DNA from: Lepas anatifera
Taxonomy: Eukaryota; Arthropoda; Thecostraca; Lepadidae
Length of the DNA stretch: 64,000 nt
Direction: 5' to 3'
NCBI GenBank assembly: GCA_034440635.1
Contig: JAOTON010002268.1
Location: forward strand, 2,243,501 to 2,307,500
In this document: positions 45,430 through 57,189 of the stretch, piece by piece
Position numbering within the stretch: the first letter of the stretch is position 1
How the letters are laid out: each line of letters starts with the position of its first letter
The notes under the pieces: generated by a model
Databases searched by the model: none
What the model was told of the DNA's origin: nothing
The model's input: the letters and a program-made list of their open reading frames with translations, nothing else
Program-made: the position numbers and the translations under genes

Positions 45430-46414
45430 GGTGCTCGTACCATATAAAATCATACCTCTCAGCGAAGTTTTCTTGTCAGAATAGTTTAGGATATGCAGAG
45501 CCCGATCATCGGAAACATGCAAAGCGTCGTGTGTTGAGCTATCATCCCATGGTGACACTATTTCCTGCTGCGGGCGACGTCTGCATACAATATGCAGTTG
45601 GCAATCACGAGCCCGTTTTTGCTTACTCCAGGATGAAATGATCGATCCACAGGGCTTGTTACTGGCTGTCTTATTGAAGGAAAATACAATACTGTACAAG
45701 TAGGAGAGAACCAAGACTCTTTGACTTCTACAGCAGCTAGAAAAAGCAAATAGAGACAAATGACGCAGAGCCAGGGTAATGACTGCTTCTTCAGTTGATT
45801 GCTAGCACGGACCTGTGAAAAAAGCAACCGGATACGAAAATGTTGCCATACACGACAATGGCATTAATGCACTGAGTTGATGCTGCTTATATTCCATGTC
45901 TTCTGCCGTAAGAAAAAATATAATTGGCGTCCGCCTCAGGTGCAGCACATGACTCTAGTACATATATTACCAACCATGTATCCGACGGTAAGCTTCAGAC
46001 ATGGCTGATTGTTTTTCTAATGCAAAAATAACTAGCCGATGCGTCCATTCCTTTCCGTGCTTTGGCGCAAGTCGGAATAGGACAGGAGCAATGTTTTCTT
46101 TCAATGGCAAGGACACACTTCATATGATGCTTCCTGTATGTACGACGCTTATCACCACTCACTTCGAGAGTGCACGTCCTCGGCATTTAATGTGAGCCTT
46201 ACGTACCAATCTTATGCCATTCGCGGCAGTTACCTTATCTCTGAACTAACCTTGTATCCAGGAAGCAACAGTGGCAAACGTTTAAACCGAACAATGTTTA
46301 ATTCGATAAAAAACAAACACTTTCTCCGCAAGTTGCGGCATAATATGTTATCTCTACCGTTGCAAGAGCAGGGCGCGGTGCGGTCGGGCGAATGCCTTTG
46401 TATCTGCCAGGTTG
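45430..46414. other. No gene seen
   Basis: Unassigned sequence, no supported exon or repeat. Confidence 0.4.
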
Positions 46415-46610
46415 ATTGATTATTGGGGCTTAAGGGCGCACCAACCTTAGTGGTTATATAGCGCCCAGATCAACTAAGGCTAATGCCTTTAATAACCTCC
46501 TCCTGAATACATGTTTATGGTCTGTTTCAAGCAGTTAGTAAGTTAGTTATTTGGGCCTGGGGCGCACCAGCCCGGCAAGGCCACATAGCGCCCAGAACAG
46601 TACAATCGCT
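46415..46610 (-). mobile_element. Two 3'-end fragments of SINE-like repeats
   Basis: At 46415-46470 and 46545-46605 the minus strand shows the pattern GGCGCTATATAACC / GGCGCTATGTGGCC followed by TTGGTGCGCCCTTAAGCC / CTGGTGCGCCCCAGGCCC and an AATAA-type tail. This is the 3' part of the SINE family described at 36928, or a relative with a conserved 3' domain. The tRNA-like heads are missing. Confidence 0.5.
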
Positions 46611-46779
46611 AAAGTGCTCCATCTGGAACAGAAGAACGCGTGATTTAGATATTCATTACCAGTTTCGATGTCAATACCTCGCTGTGCGGGTGAATGCCAA
46701 AGCAAACAGAGGGTGCACACACACTACTAACATCAGCCCTTCCTATCCTGAAAACAAAACCTAGACCCTACAAGATCCA

Positions 46780-47095
46780 CCAGGCAACGCCGCGCGAGAG
46801 CGCCCGGCACGAGGCGTCGGGGCGTCAGTTCCGACGCCCACTCCGTACCCCCGGACCCAGGGGCCCGGAGTGGGAAGTCCCTGAGTCCGCCCGGGCGCCC
46901 AGCAAACAGCTGGGCACCTGGGCGGACTCCCCTGCTGCCCTCCCACGGAAGACAGGCGCAAGTCACATTTTCATGTGACCCACGCCCGCCCCGCCGGACG
47001 GCAGTGTAGTCTCAGCACGGGGCGTGAGACTCCACAGGGGTCAGCGCCCGCGCGCAGCCCTGCGCAGCGTCACCCGGAGGACTCACGGTATGTGT
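46780..47095. other. GC-rich island with three hairpins
   Basis: A strongly GC-rich block. Hairpins lie at 46813-46838 (GGCGTCGG/CCGACGCC), 46837-46874 (CCCACTCCG/CGGAGTGGG) and 46883-46929 (two 21-bp arms with 19 pairs around AAACA). It may be a CpG island, a promoter or a structured element. No gene was identified next to it. Confidence 0.5.
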
Positions 47096-47398
47096 ATAAG
47101 GCATTAGGCTGAGTATGTCAAACAGTGTTCGCTTGTCCTCACGGACCGTGTTCGCTTAACCGGGTCATAGATGATTCAAGGGCTAGGTCTGCAGTAAGAC
47201 AAGCACTCGGTACAAATAAGAATATCCCACGTTCCCATCCCCATCACTGGGCGGACAAACAGTTACATAGATTAAACATCACAGTAAAACGTCAGCACTC
47301 CCAGTAAGCTCCACACTCTGCACCCTGAGCAGAGCAATCACCCTGGGTCATATATGACTGTGAAACATATGGCTCTGAGAAATCGAGGATCTGGCTGA

Positions 47399-49575
47399 TC
47401 ATATCGCATTCCTACCTATCAAATCAATCAATGTAGTTTTGTTCTCGGGGCCAAGTATCTGTCTTTTAAGGTCTAGTCGGGCCGACACCGTACGTGGCGG
47501 ACTGAGAGCGGTTCCGGCAGCGTCGGCGGCGGTCTCGCCTCCCCGCAAAGAGATATCGGTGGGTCGCCGGGTGTGACCAGTACGTAATCGACAGAGTGCC
47601 ACTCTTCCGCCGGCATCGCCGCATGAACAGGGCCACTCCCAATTCTGGCTTTATCTCCGCAATTTATTGTGCGTATGCGTCATCCACCGCGCTGCCGGAA
47701 TTCCGAAGGTGCAAGAAAGATGGGGAAGTAGGTCTCGGGCCGGGATTGGTAGCCTGCGTGTACGGGGCGGCTTGAGGCACGCTTGGCGGCTGCGTCCGCT
47801 CTCGTTCCCCTCTTTCCCACATGGCTGGGCACCCAAACAAGTAACATTTTTACATCTTTGGCCAGACAGGTTAAGCGGGCTGCATCTTCTGAACAAATTG
47901 TCTTTAGAATTAACGCTCATTAAGGTCTGGATGCTACTCAACGAGTCGGTAAAAATTACAAAATCTGTTTGGTCAGAAATATCTAAAAGCACGAGCTTTG
48001 TCATGCGTCGTTCTGCTGTGAAAACAGAAGCAAGAGGGGGAAGTGAAAATGTCCGAGAAGTTGTGCCGATAACGAACGAACAACCTACCCCAGGTCGTCT
48101 TCGACCCATCTGTATGGAACATTGCATGTCGATGATATTGTGAATATGTTCAGAGTTAGAGCCTTCAATTCTTGGGGACTCATTTCCGATTTGCACTCTG
48201 GGCGAAGTCGTCCACTGCTGGTGGGAGTATTTCCCAGGAGGCATCTCCGATGGTTCGACGCGGGCAATGATTCGCTTTGTCACGGCACATTCCACGGAAA
48301 ATTCCGGGCCCCGACACCTAATGGGAGGCCTTTACTTAAGCCGTTAAATAGGCGGATCGTTGGCGCAAAGACAGCACTATACGTCGGGTGGTTCGAAACT
48401 GTGCTAATTTATATACATATCTCTGCCCGAAGTCGTGCCGCATGTCTAACGGCGGTTCATTCCTTCCACGAGCAGACTAGATATCGGAGTGGTGCGGAAC
48501 GCACCTGTACAATTCGAATAGCACTATGGTGGATCGTGTTGAGGCAACGCTTTACGGGTTCTTTGCTGAATCATAAACAAAGCAGGCGTAGTCCATCTTG
48601 GACCTAATAAGAGCTCTGTAGAGGATGAGTAATGTCTTACGATCAGCCCCAAATGATGTCCGAGAAACGCCTTTAAGACAGTTCAAGGACTTGAAACACC
48701 TATCTCGCGGTTCTGTAAGTGGCGTGATACGTTAAACGTTTGTCGGATATGATACCCAGGAACTTAGCTGATGTCTGGAATGGAATAGGGCTACCTTTCA
48801 ATGTTATGTTCGGTTCTGGGCACAAACGACGCTTGCGGCAAAAATGAACGCCTACTGTTTTAGAAGTTGAGAAGCGTAGACCGTTTTGAAGACCATCGAT
48901 CCAAGCTATTTACAGCGAGCTGAAGCTGGCGAGAAAGTGAGGACGAACCAGACGCCGTTGTCCAGATCCCAATATCATCCACGAACGAGAGCACTTTATC
49001 GTCGGAGGTATAGCGGCAGTAGCATCATTGATAGCTAAAGCGAAGAGCCCAATACTGAGGACGCTTCCTGAGGATGCCGTCCTCCTGGAAGAACAAATTA
49101 GAATATGTGCCACCAACTCTAACCCTAAATGTTCGCTCAGTCAGAAGTTATTAATGAAAAATCCCATCTGGCCGCGAATCCCATACTGAAAGGCCTTTAA
49201 AATAACGCCGTGTGCCACACAGTGTCATATACCGAAACTACGTCAAGAATACAGCACCGACATGACGTCTTTCCTTGAAAGCGCAGCGAATAGAGGTGTC
49301 CAGGAGACAAGATGATCAGAGGTACTTCGACCTTTGCGAAAGCCACACTGGTCATTGTTTAAAATGCCACGACTTTCTAAAACCACGTAAACCGAACGTT
49401 GACCATCTTTTCAAATAGCTTGCACAGACAGGATGTCAGAGATGGGACGAAAATGAGCCGGGTCAGATCCTTCTTTCCCGGTTTCAAAGCGGCACTATGA
49501 TGGCGTTTCGCCATTCGGTAGAAATTCCCACTTTCCCACAAGGAGTTGAATGATGTCACAGGGCGTCCGCGCACT
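47399..49575 (-). mobile_element. Decayed Jockey-like non-LTR retrotransposon (RT plus RNase H)
   Basis: Read on the minus strand from 49575, a shattered ORF2 shows reverse transcriptase signatures (AALKPGKKDLTRLIFVPSL followed by TSCLCKLFEKMVN), a DDIGIW-type active-site region near 48960-48980, and thumb-region sequence near 48540-48600 with SKMDYACFVY. These are followed by an RNase H domain. The order RT then RNase H, and the motifs, place it in the Jockey/I group rather than L1. Stops and frameshifts are frequent. The endonuclease is absent, so the copy is 5'-truncated at about 49575. The 3' end lies near 47399, where LCRLRTGHTRRPTD marks the C-terminal region. Confidence 0.8.
47651..48295 (-). 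pseudogene. RNase H domain of the Jockey-like element
   Basis: The longest surviving frame of the element (about 214 codons). GVGCSFVIGTTSRTFSLPPL is the strand following the first catalytic Asp, which appears lost (SIQMGRRRPGVG where TDGS is usual). AERRMTKLVLL supplies the Glu, and FVIFTDSLSSIQTL holds the second Asp. Loss of the first active-site residue and a frame change near 47900 indicate a dead enzyme. The domain would normally remove RNA from the RNA-DNA hybrid during retrotransposition. Confidence 0.75.
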
Positions 49576-50461
49576 AAGGAAGATTGTATCTGCCAGGCTT
49601 ACGTTTTTGGAATGCTGCATGTTTGGAGCCGTGCGTCAAATTCTGGGACGAAGCATGGTATGCTTTCATATTTTGATAGATTTTACTGCATCTTTTACTT
49701 TAAAGTATTTCCCATTCATTGTCTATCAGACTTGGTTCCAAAATTCAAAGGCCAACTACGAAAGTGAATATATGGACGTGAGCCACGAGGCAAAATAAAA
49801 ATCATTATGCGATCGAAAAAATTAGGTTTGTCCTCTAAAATTTTCCCGCAAATTCATAGTTTTTCGTGCCTTAATGCCATTGAAACAAAAAGGTCTGTTC
49901 GGGACACAATTTCGTAAATTTTCCAGCCAACAGGTGGTGGGGTCATGACACCACCAACCCAACTCGACTCTTCGCCAATGCACAAACGGATTATTAATAA
50001 AATTTATTGAAAGAACCATTAAGTTTCCCAGAGATCATTAGGCCATCACATAATCAAAGCCATGTTCAGAACAAATAGCCTACGTTCGACGTGGTTTCAA
50101 CCCGGAAAACATTTGACGAAAAAATACAAACAAGGAGTAGCAAGTAGACCACAGAGTGACACAAATTAGCTTGCGTGACAAGGAAATTTGACAAAATTGC
50201 TAACATCATCTAAGCACGTCGCGCCAGACACCAATTTCTACGATTGGCTCACCCTTAACCTAAATATTGTTAGTTTTCACACTACGGCGACGCAAGAGCA
50301 CCGGCACCGCACCTCTGAGTAGTTACCTGAACGACCGCCAGGGCGTCGGACGCAGAGGGCGCGGTACACCGTACCGGCGGGGTGGAGCGGTCCCACGGTG
50401 AGTCTTCCTCATCTCCCGATGGAGAGGCTGAGCTGGCGCCCTGCAGGTTCACACAGGTCAG
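49576..50461. other. No gene seen
   Basis: Unassigned sequence up to the first satellite array. Confidence 0.4.
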
Positions 50462-50935
50462 AGCCGTGCACTGCTCCAGTCACCGCTGGAGCAGCGTCTC
50501 ACCCTCCACCCCCAGTCACCGCTGGAGAAGTGTCGCACCCTCCACCCACAGTCACCGCTGGAGCAGGGTCTCACCCTCCACCCCCGAGTCACCGCTGGAG
50601 CAGGGTCGCACCCTCCACCCCCAGTCACCGCTGAAGCAAGGTCTCACCCTCCACCTCCCCGTCACCGCTGGAGCAGGGTCGCACCCTCAACCCCCAGTCA
50701 CCGCTGGAGCAGTGTCTCACCCTCCACCCCCTGTCACCGCTGGAAAAGTGTCGCACCCTCCACCCCCAGTCACCGCTGGAGAAGTGTCGCACCCTCCACC
50801 CCCCAGTCACCGCTGGAGAAGTGTCGCACCCTCCACCCCCAGTCACCGCTGGAGAAGTGTCGCACCCTCCACCCCCCAGTCACCGCTGGAGAAGTGTCGC
50901 ACCCTCCACCCCCCCCAGTCACCGGCGAGGCTGCA
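50462..50935 (+). repeat. 36-bp minisatellite, core CAGTCACCGCTGGAG
   Basis: About thirteen units of roughly 36 bp (34-37 because of varying C runs), each with CAGTCACCGCTGGAG, then AAGTGTCGCACCCTC or a variant, then a C run. The units at 50740-50920 are nearly identical, those before 50700 more variable, which suggests recent homogenisation of the right half. Open frames through the array change frame with the C-run length and are not evidence of a protein. Confidence 0.9.
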
Positions 50936-51054
50936 TCCGGGACGTAAACGTGAGGAGGAAGGGGAGGGGGTGGAGCGAAAGGCGCAGTCCCCCTTACCAA
51001 ACTTTCCGATTAGACAAAATAGGCTGCTTTATGTACAATCGTTGTTCACTGCTG

Positions 51055-53085
51055 AGGTAGCACTGCTGTGTTTGACTAGTCACTGAGAAAGAGCACCGAG
51101 GTCGGACTAGTCACTGACCCAGTACGCGAGGTCTGACTAGTCACTGAGACAGTGCACCGGGTCTGACTATTCAGACAGTGCACTGAGTCTGACTATTCAC
51201 TGAGACAGTGGTCCAGGCCTGACTAGTCGCTGAGATAGTGCTCCGGGTCTGACTAATCACTAAGACAGTGATCCAGGTTTGACTTGTCACTGAGACAGTG
51301 TTCCGGGTCCGACTAGCCACTGAGACAGAGTTCAGGGTCTAGTTAGTCATTGAGACAGTACACCGGGTCTGACTAGTCACAGAGACAGTGCAACGGCTCT
51401 GACTAGTCACTGAGACAGTGCACCGGGTCTGACTAGTCACTGAGACAGTGCACCGGGTCTGACTAGTCACTGAGGCACCGAGGTCTGACTATTCAATGAG
51501 ACATGGTCCAGGTCTGTCTAGTCACTGAGACTGTGGTCCAGGTCTGACTAGTCACTGAGACAGTGGTCCAGGCCTGGCTAGTCACTGAGATAGGGCTCCG
51601 GGTCTGACTAGCCACTAAGACAGTGGTCCAGGTCTGACTAGCCACTGAGACGGAGTTCAGGATCTAGCTAATCATTGAGACAGTATACCGGGTCTGACTA
51701 GTCACTGAGCAGTGCACTAGGTCTGACTAGTCAATGAGACACTGGGTTTGACTAGTCACTGAGACAGTGGTCCAGGTCTGACTAGTCACTGAAACAGTTC
51801 CCCGGGTCTGACTAATCACTGAGATGGCGCATCAGGTCTGACTAGTCACTGAGATAGTGACTCAGGTCTGACTAGACACTGAGGCAGTGCCCCGGGTCTG
51901 ACTAGTCACTGAGACAATTCACCAGGTCTGACTAGTCACTGAGACAGTGATTTAGGTCTGACCAAACACTGAGACGTTCACGGTTTGACTAGTCACTGAG
52001 ACAGATCCGCTTGACTAGTAAGTGAAGTGATTCGGTCTGACTAACACTTAGCGTGATCAGGTCTGACTAGTCACTGAAACAGTGATCCAGGTCTGACTAG
52101 TCACTGAGGCAGTGCACTGGGACTGACTAGACAGAGAGTGCACTAGATCTGACTTGTCACTGAGACAGTGATCCAGACCTGACTAGTCACTGAGACAGTG
52201 ATCCAGATCTGACTAGTCGCTGAGGCAGCACTGGTACTGACTAGAAGAGAGTGCACTAGGTCTGACTAGTCATTGAAACAGTGCATCGGGTCTGTCTAGT
52301 CACTGAGACAGTAATCCAGGTCTGACTAGTCACTGAGACAGTGCCCCGGGTCTGACTAGTCACTGAGAGTGATCCAAGTCTGACTAGTCGCCAGACAGCA
52401 CACGGGTCTGACTAGTCACTGTGCGGTGCACCGGGTCTGACTAGTCACTGAAACATTGCACCGGGTCTGTCTAGTCACTGAGACAGTGATCCAGGTCTGA
52501 CTAGTCACTGAGACAGTGCTCCGGGTCCGACTAGTCACTGAGACAAAGTTCCGGGACTGACTACTCACTGAGATAGTGCACCAGGTCTGACTAGTCACTG
52601 ATACAATGTTCCGGTTTTGACTAGTCACTGACACAGTGATCCAGGTCTGACTAGTCACTGAGACACTGCCCGGGTCTGACTTGTCACTGAGACAGGCCCG
52701 TGTCTGTCTTGTCACTGAGACAGTACCCGGGTCTGACTAGTCACTGAGACAGAGATCCAAGTCTGACTACTCACTGAGATAGTGCACCAGGTCTGACTAG
52801 TCACTGATGCAATGTTCCGTTTTGACTAGTCACTGACACAGTGATCCAGATCTGACTAGTCACTGAGACACTGCCCTGGGTCTGACTTGTCACTGAGACA
52901 GTGCCCCGGGTCTGACTTGTCATTGAGACAGTACCCCGGGTCTGACTAGTCACTGAGACAGTGATCCAAGTCTGACTAGTCGCACAGACAGCACACCGGG
53001 TCTAACTAGTCACTGTGACAGTGCACCGGGTCTAGCTAGTCATTGAGACAGTGCTCCGGGTCTGGCTAGTCACTGATGAGACAGT
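51055..53085 (+). repeat. ~29-bp satellite, core GTCTGACTAGTCACTGAGA
   Basis: About 70 imperfect units fill 2 kb. Each has GGTCTGACTAGTCACTGAGA followed by a variable CAGTGNNCC (for example CAGTGCACCG or CAGTGATCCAG). Unit length varies from 24 to 31 bp. Higher-order similarity is visible (for example 52480-52700 against 52740-52960). The array stops at the GCATAGGC element at 53091. Confidence 0.93.
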
Positions 53086-53090
53086 ACTGC

Positions 53091-54015
53091 CAGCATAGGC
53101 GCACCCAGGAGCAAGAGGGCACTTGCCCACCCCCCCCGTCCTGATCAAAACCTCAGCGCCCCCTGAAAGGTCTTTTACACCCCTTTAAATTTCGCATCCC
53201 ACCTCCAGCCAACCCAGGATGCGTGTATCGGCGCCAAGATAGGACTTTGGTGACCACCTGATTGGTTTTTGCTGTCCAAAAGCTGCACCCCCGGTCCGGA
53301 TGTCGCCCTCCCCCAGGGCCGAATGGTGGACCCCCCAACCATGTGGCCCCCACGATCGGCAATCCTTGACCCGCCTGATTGCCAGGCCTAACCAGTCACC
53401 GATTGGCCACTGGCTGACAGGCCAGCTACCCGGCAGCACTGTTTGGGCATTGACTGGACGGACCTGGCAGTGACTGGTCGGACCTGGCAGTGACTGGTCG
53501 GACCTGGCAGTTACTGGTCGGACCTGGCAGTGACTGGACGGACCTGCCAGTAACTGGACGGACCTGGCAGTAACTGGTCGGACCTGGCAGTGACTGGTCG
53601 GACCTGGCCGTGACTGGTCGGACCTGGCAGTTACTGGTCGGACCTGGCAGTGACTGGTCGGACCTGGCAGTAACTGGTCGGACCTGGCAGTGACTGGACG
53701 GACCTGGCAGTGACTGGTCGGACCTGGCAGTGACTGGTCGGACCTGGCAGTGACTGGTCGGACCTGGCAGTCATTGGCGGATCCAGTATGTCCGATCGGA
53801 GGAGGCACATGGTTGGGAGTAGCCACTTTTAGACGACAAAACATTTCAGGTGGGCGGAAAGTCCTACTGCCGTCCATATTCGCATCCTGGGAGGGGGTAG
53901 AAAGCGACATTTCAGGGGACGTCATCAACCTTTTAGGGGCGCCGTGACCCTTTCGGGGCACCAAAGGCTGATCGAGGCGGAAAGTGCCCTAGCCCCTTGA
54001 ATATACCTATGCTGG
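53091..54015. repeat. Palindrome of two GCATAGGC elements around a satellite
   Basis: One copy of the dispersed GCATAGGC element lies at 53091-53375 (plus) and another at 53777-54015 (minus), with a 20-bp satellite between them. The outer edges are exact inverted complements over about 22 bp, reading GACAGTACTGCCAGCATAGG on the left and its complement on the right. Corresponding blocks inside the arms (for example CTGAAAGGTC, GATGCG...ATGG) are in the same order from each end. The arms are diverged from each other by many changes, so this is an old inverted duplication rather than a recent one. Confidence 0.8.
53451..53770 (-). repeat. 20-bp satellite, unit TGACTGGTCGGACCTGGCAG
   Basis: Sixteen head-to-tail units of exactly 20 bp with few substitutions (GGTCGG or GGACGG, CAGTGA or CAGTTA or CAGTAA). 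Read on the minus strand the unit is CTGCCAGGTCCGACCAGTCA, which matches CCAGGTCTGACTAGTCACTG of the 51-53 kb satellite at most positions. It is therefore a shortened relative in the opposite orientation. Confidence 0.93.
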
Positions 54016-54270
54016 CAGTACTGTCTCGGCAGTGACTGGTCGGACCTAGCAGTGCCTGGCCAGTGACTACTGCTGCAGTGTCGGACGAGTTGCTGCTGAG
54101 ACCAGTGACGAAAGGACTTTGCGCCAACCTGACAGGTTTTACCGTTCAAAATTCGCGCCCCAGGTCTGGAGCGCCCCTTCCCTCCGATCGGCGTCAGATC
54201 TGGCAGCGCTGTCTCGGCAGTGACTAGACGGACCTGGAAATGTTTCCAGGCCTGACTAGTCACTGCCGAG
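54016..54270. repeat. Satellite remnants ending in a 58-bp hairpin
   Basis: Scattered units (CAGTGACTGGTCGGACC, CAGTGCCTGGCCAGTGACT) and a piece of the GCATAGGC element at about 54108-54190. At 54213-54270 two 28-base arms around TG pair at 25 positions: CTCGGCAGTGACTAGACGG on the left and the complementary series ending CTAGTCACTGCCGAG on the right. This is the point where satellite orientation flips. Confidence 0.75.
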
Positions 54271-55564
54271 GGTGTCCAACGGCAACGACTGTTCAGACAG
54301 AGCTACTGCACCGGACACCAGTCGCTGCCGAGTCCTTTCTGCCGCTGGCTGTGATATTACCTGTTAGTGTGGCCTGGAAGCTTGGCATTGGAGTCAAGCC
54401 ACGTTCAGAGTCGCGAATTTGTCGATTGATACAAGCGCGGTATTTGGTTTAAATTACTACGGTGAGGAAACATTGATAACTATTTCGTTGTGGCCTTCTT
54501 ATAATCAGTCAAGCGGCGGGTTGCATCAGCGGCCATATAACTAATACTGCCTCGGGGCGATTAATGTTTCGCCGTACGTGGGGCCATGGAACAGTTCTGA
54601 TTAGACCGTGATTCATGCTACTGGTGATAACTTTAGAAACTTTGCTATTATAGTTAACCATTCGTAAGCAATGATATGGTTCCACCGTTTTCAACCGCAC
54701 AGGTCCATCGCGGTGGATATTGGTGATTTGACAGGCTGCAGGCGCGCGTAAAATAACCTGTTTGCTAGTATTGACCTTGGCAAAATAAGTAGTTTGCTAG
54801 TATTGTTGTCAAAATACTGATGGTGGATCAGGGCAATTCGTAACTGATATCCCGTCTCAGAAGGGATACTATAATCTGCATGGGGTCTTATCCAACCATT
54901 CGAACATATTTCATTGAACTGTTTTCCTTAAAAAATGCAGAAACTCTATAATCCTACAGTAGCGTTCTCAGATCACCAAACAGTTCGGGACAATATTGTC
55001 AGTTCATATGGTCTAGGCTTTAGCATACATCGTCAGGCACGGTGGCTGATGTCTGTCGGCCCCACGGCCTGACCCCGACAGAATCCATGGGTTCAGTCAT
55101 TCATGTCCCTGCTGGCTGATTCCCTCTCCCTCGGCTCCCATGATCCGGCTCCAACAACATAGAGTCAAGTTTGCCGGACTCGCAGCCCCGTCGCTGTCCA
55201 ATTTGCTAGGCCGAGGCTAATTAGTTTAGCACTTTCTTAACTTATCAGTGACGACAGACGCCTGGGGGTCTTAGCATTGCAGATTCAAAACTTATCATTT
55301 TTCAAGGGAAGTTCTCAATGTGTCACTTTCGTTCATACCAGCCAACGGTTTGGTTTCTATCTACCGTTTTTTAAGCTCAATTAACACGCAGACTTGAGCA
55401 GAAATGTGAACTAGTTACCACCCCGCCCCGATGCTGTTACAGATCTGCCTGAAAACCCCACATGACTGACCGTGACCATCTTTGTGTAGTCAAACATTAT
55501 CAAGCGAATTATGGAAGATTGATTACATCAGATGATCTGCCAAAAGTGACCATTCGAATTTTTC
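54271..55564. other. No gene seen
   Basis: Intergenic sequence left of the Ty3 element. Nothing recognised. Confidence 0.45.
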
Positions 55565-55569
55565 CGCCT

Positions 55570-55795
55570 TGATGTGGTCTCGGCCGGAAAACGCGAATCT
55601 TCACTGGCATAGCTGTATTGTTACTGTTACATATGGAACGATAGAGGGCCGGGGTCTCGCACTGGCAGTACCCAGCTTGCGACTGCCGGAGCCCGCGCGT
55701 TCCGGTCACTGGCCCGCCATTGTGACGTCACTGGCCCGCCCGAGGCCAGGCACACTGGTCCCGCGCAGGGGCGGGCACAGGTAGCGATCACTACA
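55570..55795 (-). repeat. 3' LTR of the Ty3 element
   Basis: On the minus strand it starts TGTAGTGATCGCTACC and ends GAGACCACATCA. It is paired with 60450-60675, from which it differs at 8 positions. In the element's orientation it is the downstream LTR. Confidence 0.93.
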
Positions 55796-55810
55796 TCTTC
55801 CCCTTCCGGA
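55796..55810 (-). other. Polypurine tract of the Ty3 element
   Basis: Immediately upstream of the 3' LTR on the minus strand lies GGAAGGGGAAGA, an uninterrupted purine run abutting the LTR's TGTAGTG. This is the expected plus-strand primer. Confidence 0.8.
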
Positions 55811-55891
55811 CATCGAACAACACTGGAGAGGAACATAACAAAACAAATGAGCTAAGCATAAATCAAACCAAAACTTATAACCAGAGACCAA

Positions 55892-57100
55892 TCATATCTC
55901 CTCGAAGAGACGCCGCGGTCGGCGTCGGGCACGTTGTGATCGCCGAGGTGGCCGACACTCCTCAGATACCTCGGCTGGTGTTGCATGAGCACCATCGCCG
56001 GTGGATGAGTTCTCGCTGCGTTCTCGCTGACCGGAGGCGATATCGTTTCTCTCCGTCTGAGCTGGAACTATGTAGCCTGGTGCTTCAAGAGTAGTCTGCT
56101 GGTGATCCGGCAACGCGTAGGCAAAGTGGCGCCGAATGTGACGTCGGTTTCTGGCCAAGACTCGGCCGCTCCGGAGACGGATGAGGTATCGACGGTGTGG
56201 CTGCTGCTCCGCGATGACGCCGTGACGATCCCAGTGGCGTGTGCGTGGATCCCACACAGCCACTTGGTTGCCGACTTGTAGGGTAGGCAGATCTCTGACG
56301 CGTTTATTGTAGGCTTTCTCCACACGTCCGTCATTGTCCTCTTGTAGTTGCGGATACCTCAACTTCGTCGGCCTTGCGCTGCCATGGTGCGGCGAAGGCT
56401 CGTCGGTGAGCGGGGAGAGCGTCCTGCACCAGCTGCCCATACACCAGCTGAGCTGGAGATATGCCACTGGGCCCCGGCGTATTGCAAAATTGAAGGATTG
56501 CGCGAGTCCATCGCTCTGAACTCAGCTGTCGCGCTTGTTGGTCCCAGCATCTGCGCAGGAGCTTCTTTGCGGTCTTCACGGCTGCCTCTGCGGTGCCGTT
56601 CGACTGCGGGTACATCGGTGACGACATCTCATGACGGATTTGCCAATGCTGCAGGAAATATTGGAAGCCAGACGAAGTCAGTTGAGGTCCCCCATCGGAG
56701 AACACGGTGTCTCACACTCCGACTTGACAGAAGATGTCTCGGAGAGCGGCCACCAGCTTCCTGGCAGTCGCACGTGATCCCAGATTGACCACCTCGATCC
56801 ATCCTGAGTACCGGTCAACCACAACCAAGTACTTGTGACCAGCCTGGTCAGCAAAGTCCAGGTAGATCTCTTCAAACGGTCTCGTTGGTGGAGGCCTGCG
56901 CAGAAGGGTCTCTCGTTGCTGAGCAGGCAGCTCCCTCTGGCAGAGTTGACATGATCTGACCAGGTTATCGATGTCCCGGTCGATACCAGGCCAGTAGACG
57001 ATCTGCCTGGCTCACGCCTTAGTCTTTTCCTTCCCAAGATGGCTGTCGTGGAGGGCGGCTAATACCGAAGGCCGGAGGCGATGGGGGATCACCAGGCGGC
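55892..57100 (-). pseudogene. Ty3 integrase domain
   Basis: The core is split over frames. The first catalytic Asp lies in an open stretch near 56860 with YLVVVDRYSGW just after it. The second is in MFSDGGPQL (Met at 56705), and the Glu lies after SPMYPQSNGTAEAAVKTAKK. The C-terminal part, in the frame running from about 56360 to 55892, has LQVGNQVAVWDPRTRHWDR and RSGRVLARNRRHIRR, the GPY/F-like module that binds DNA, and ends in an Arg-rich tail. An internal stop or shift near 56706 and another near 56370 break it. It would insert the reverse-transcribed DNA into the genome. Confidence 0.88.
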
Positions 57101-57189
57101 AGCCACACACAGCCAAACCATCGTCTGCGCTGAGACCTTCGTGGACGGACTAATACGGACGCAGAGACTCTGGAAGAAGTGACTTGGAG

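Noticed and set aside
50382..51086. A 234-residue open frame with SHRWRSVAPSTP repeats
   Set aside because: Product of the 36-bp minisatellite. The frame changes with C-run length and the opposite strand is open too.
51055..53085. Regular ~29-bp repeats resembling a CRISPR array
   Set aside because: Repeats are head-to-tail without unique spacers, in a eukaryotic genome and without cas genes. It is a satellite.
53185..53964. A 259-residue open frame on the minus strand with repeated RPVTARSDQSLPGPTSH units
   Set aside because: It is a translation of the 20-bp satellite and its flanking repeats. The unit repeats in all frames, and there is no independent sign of coding.
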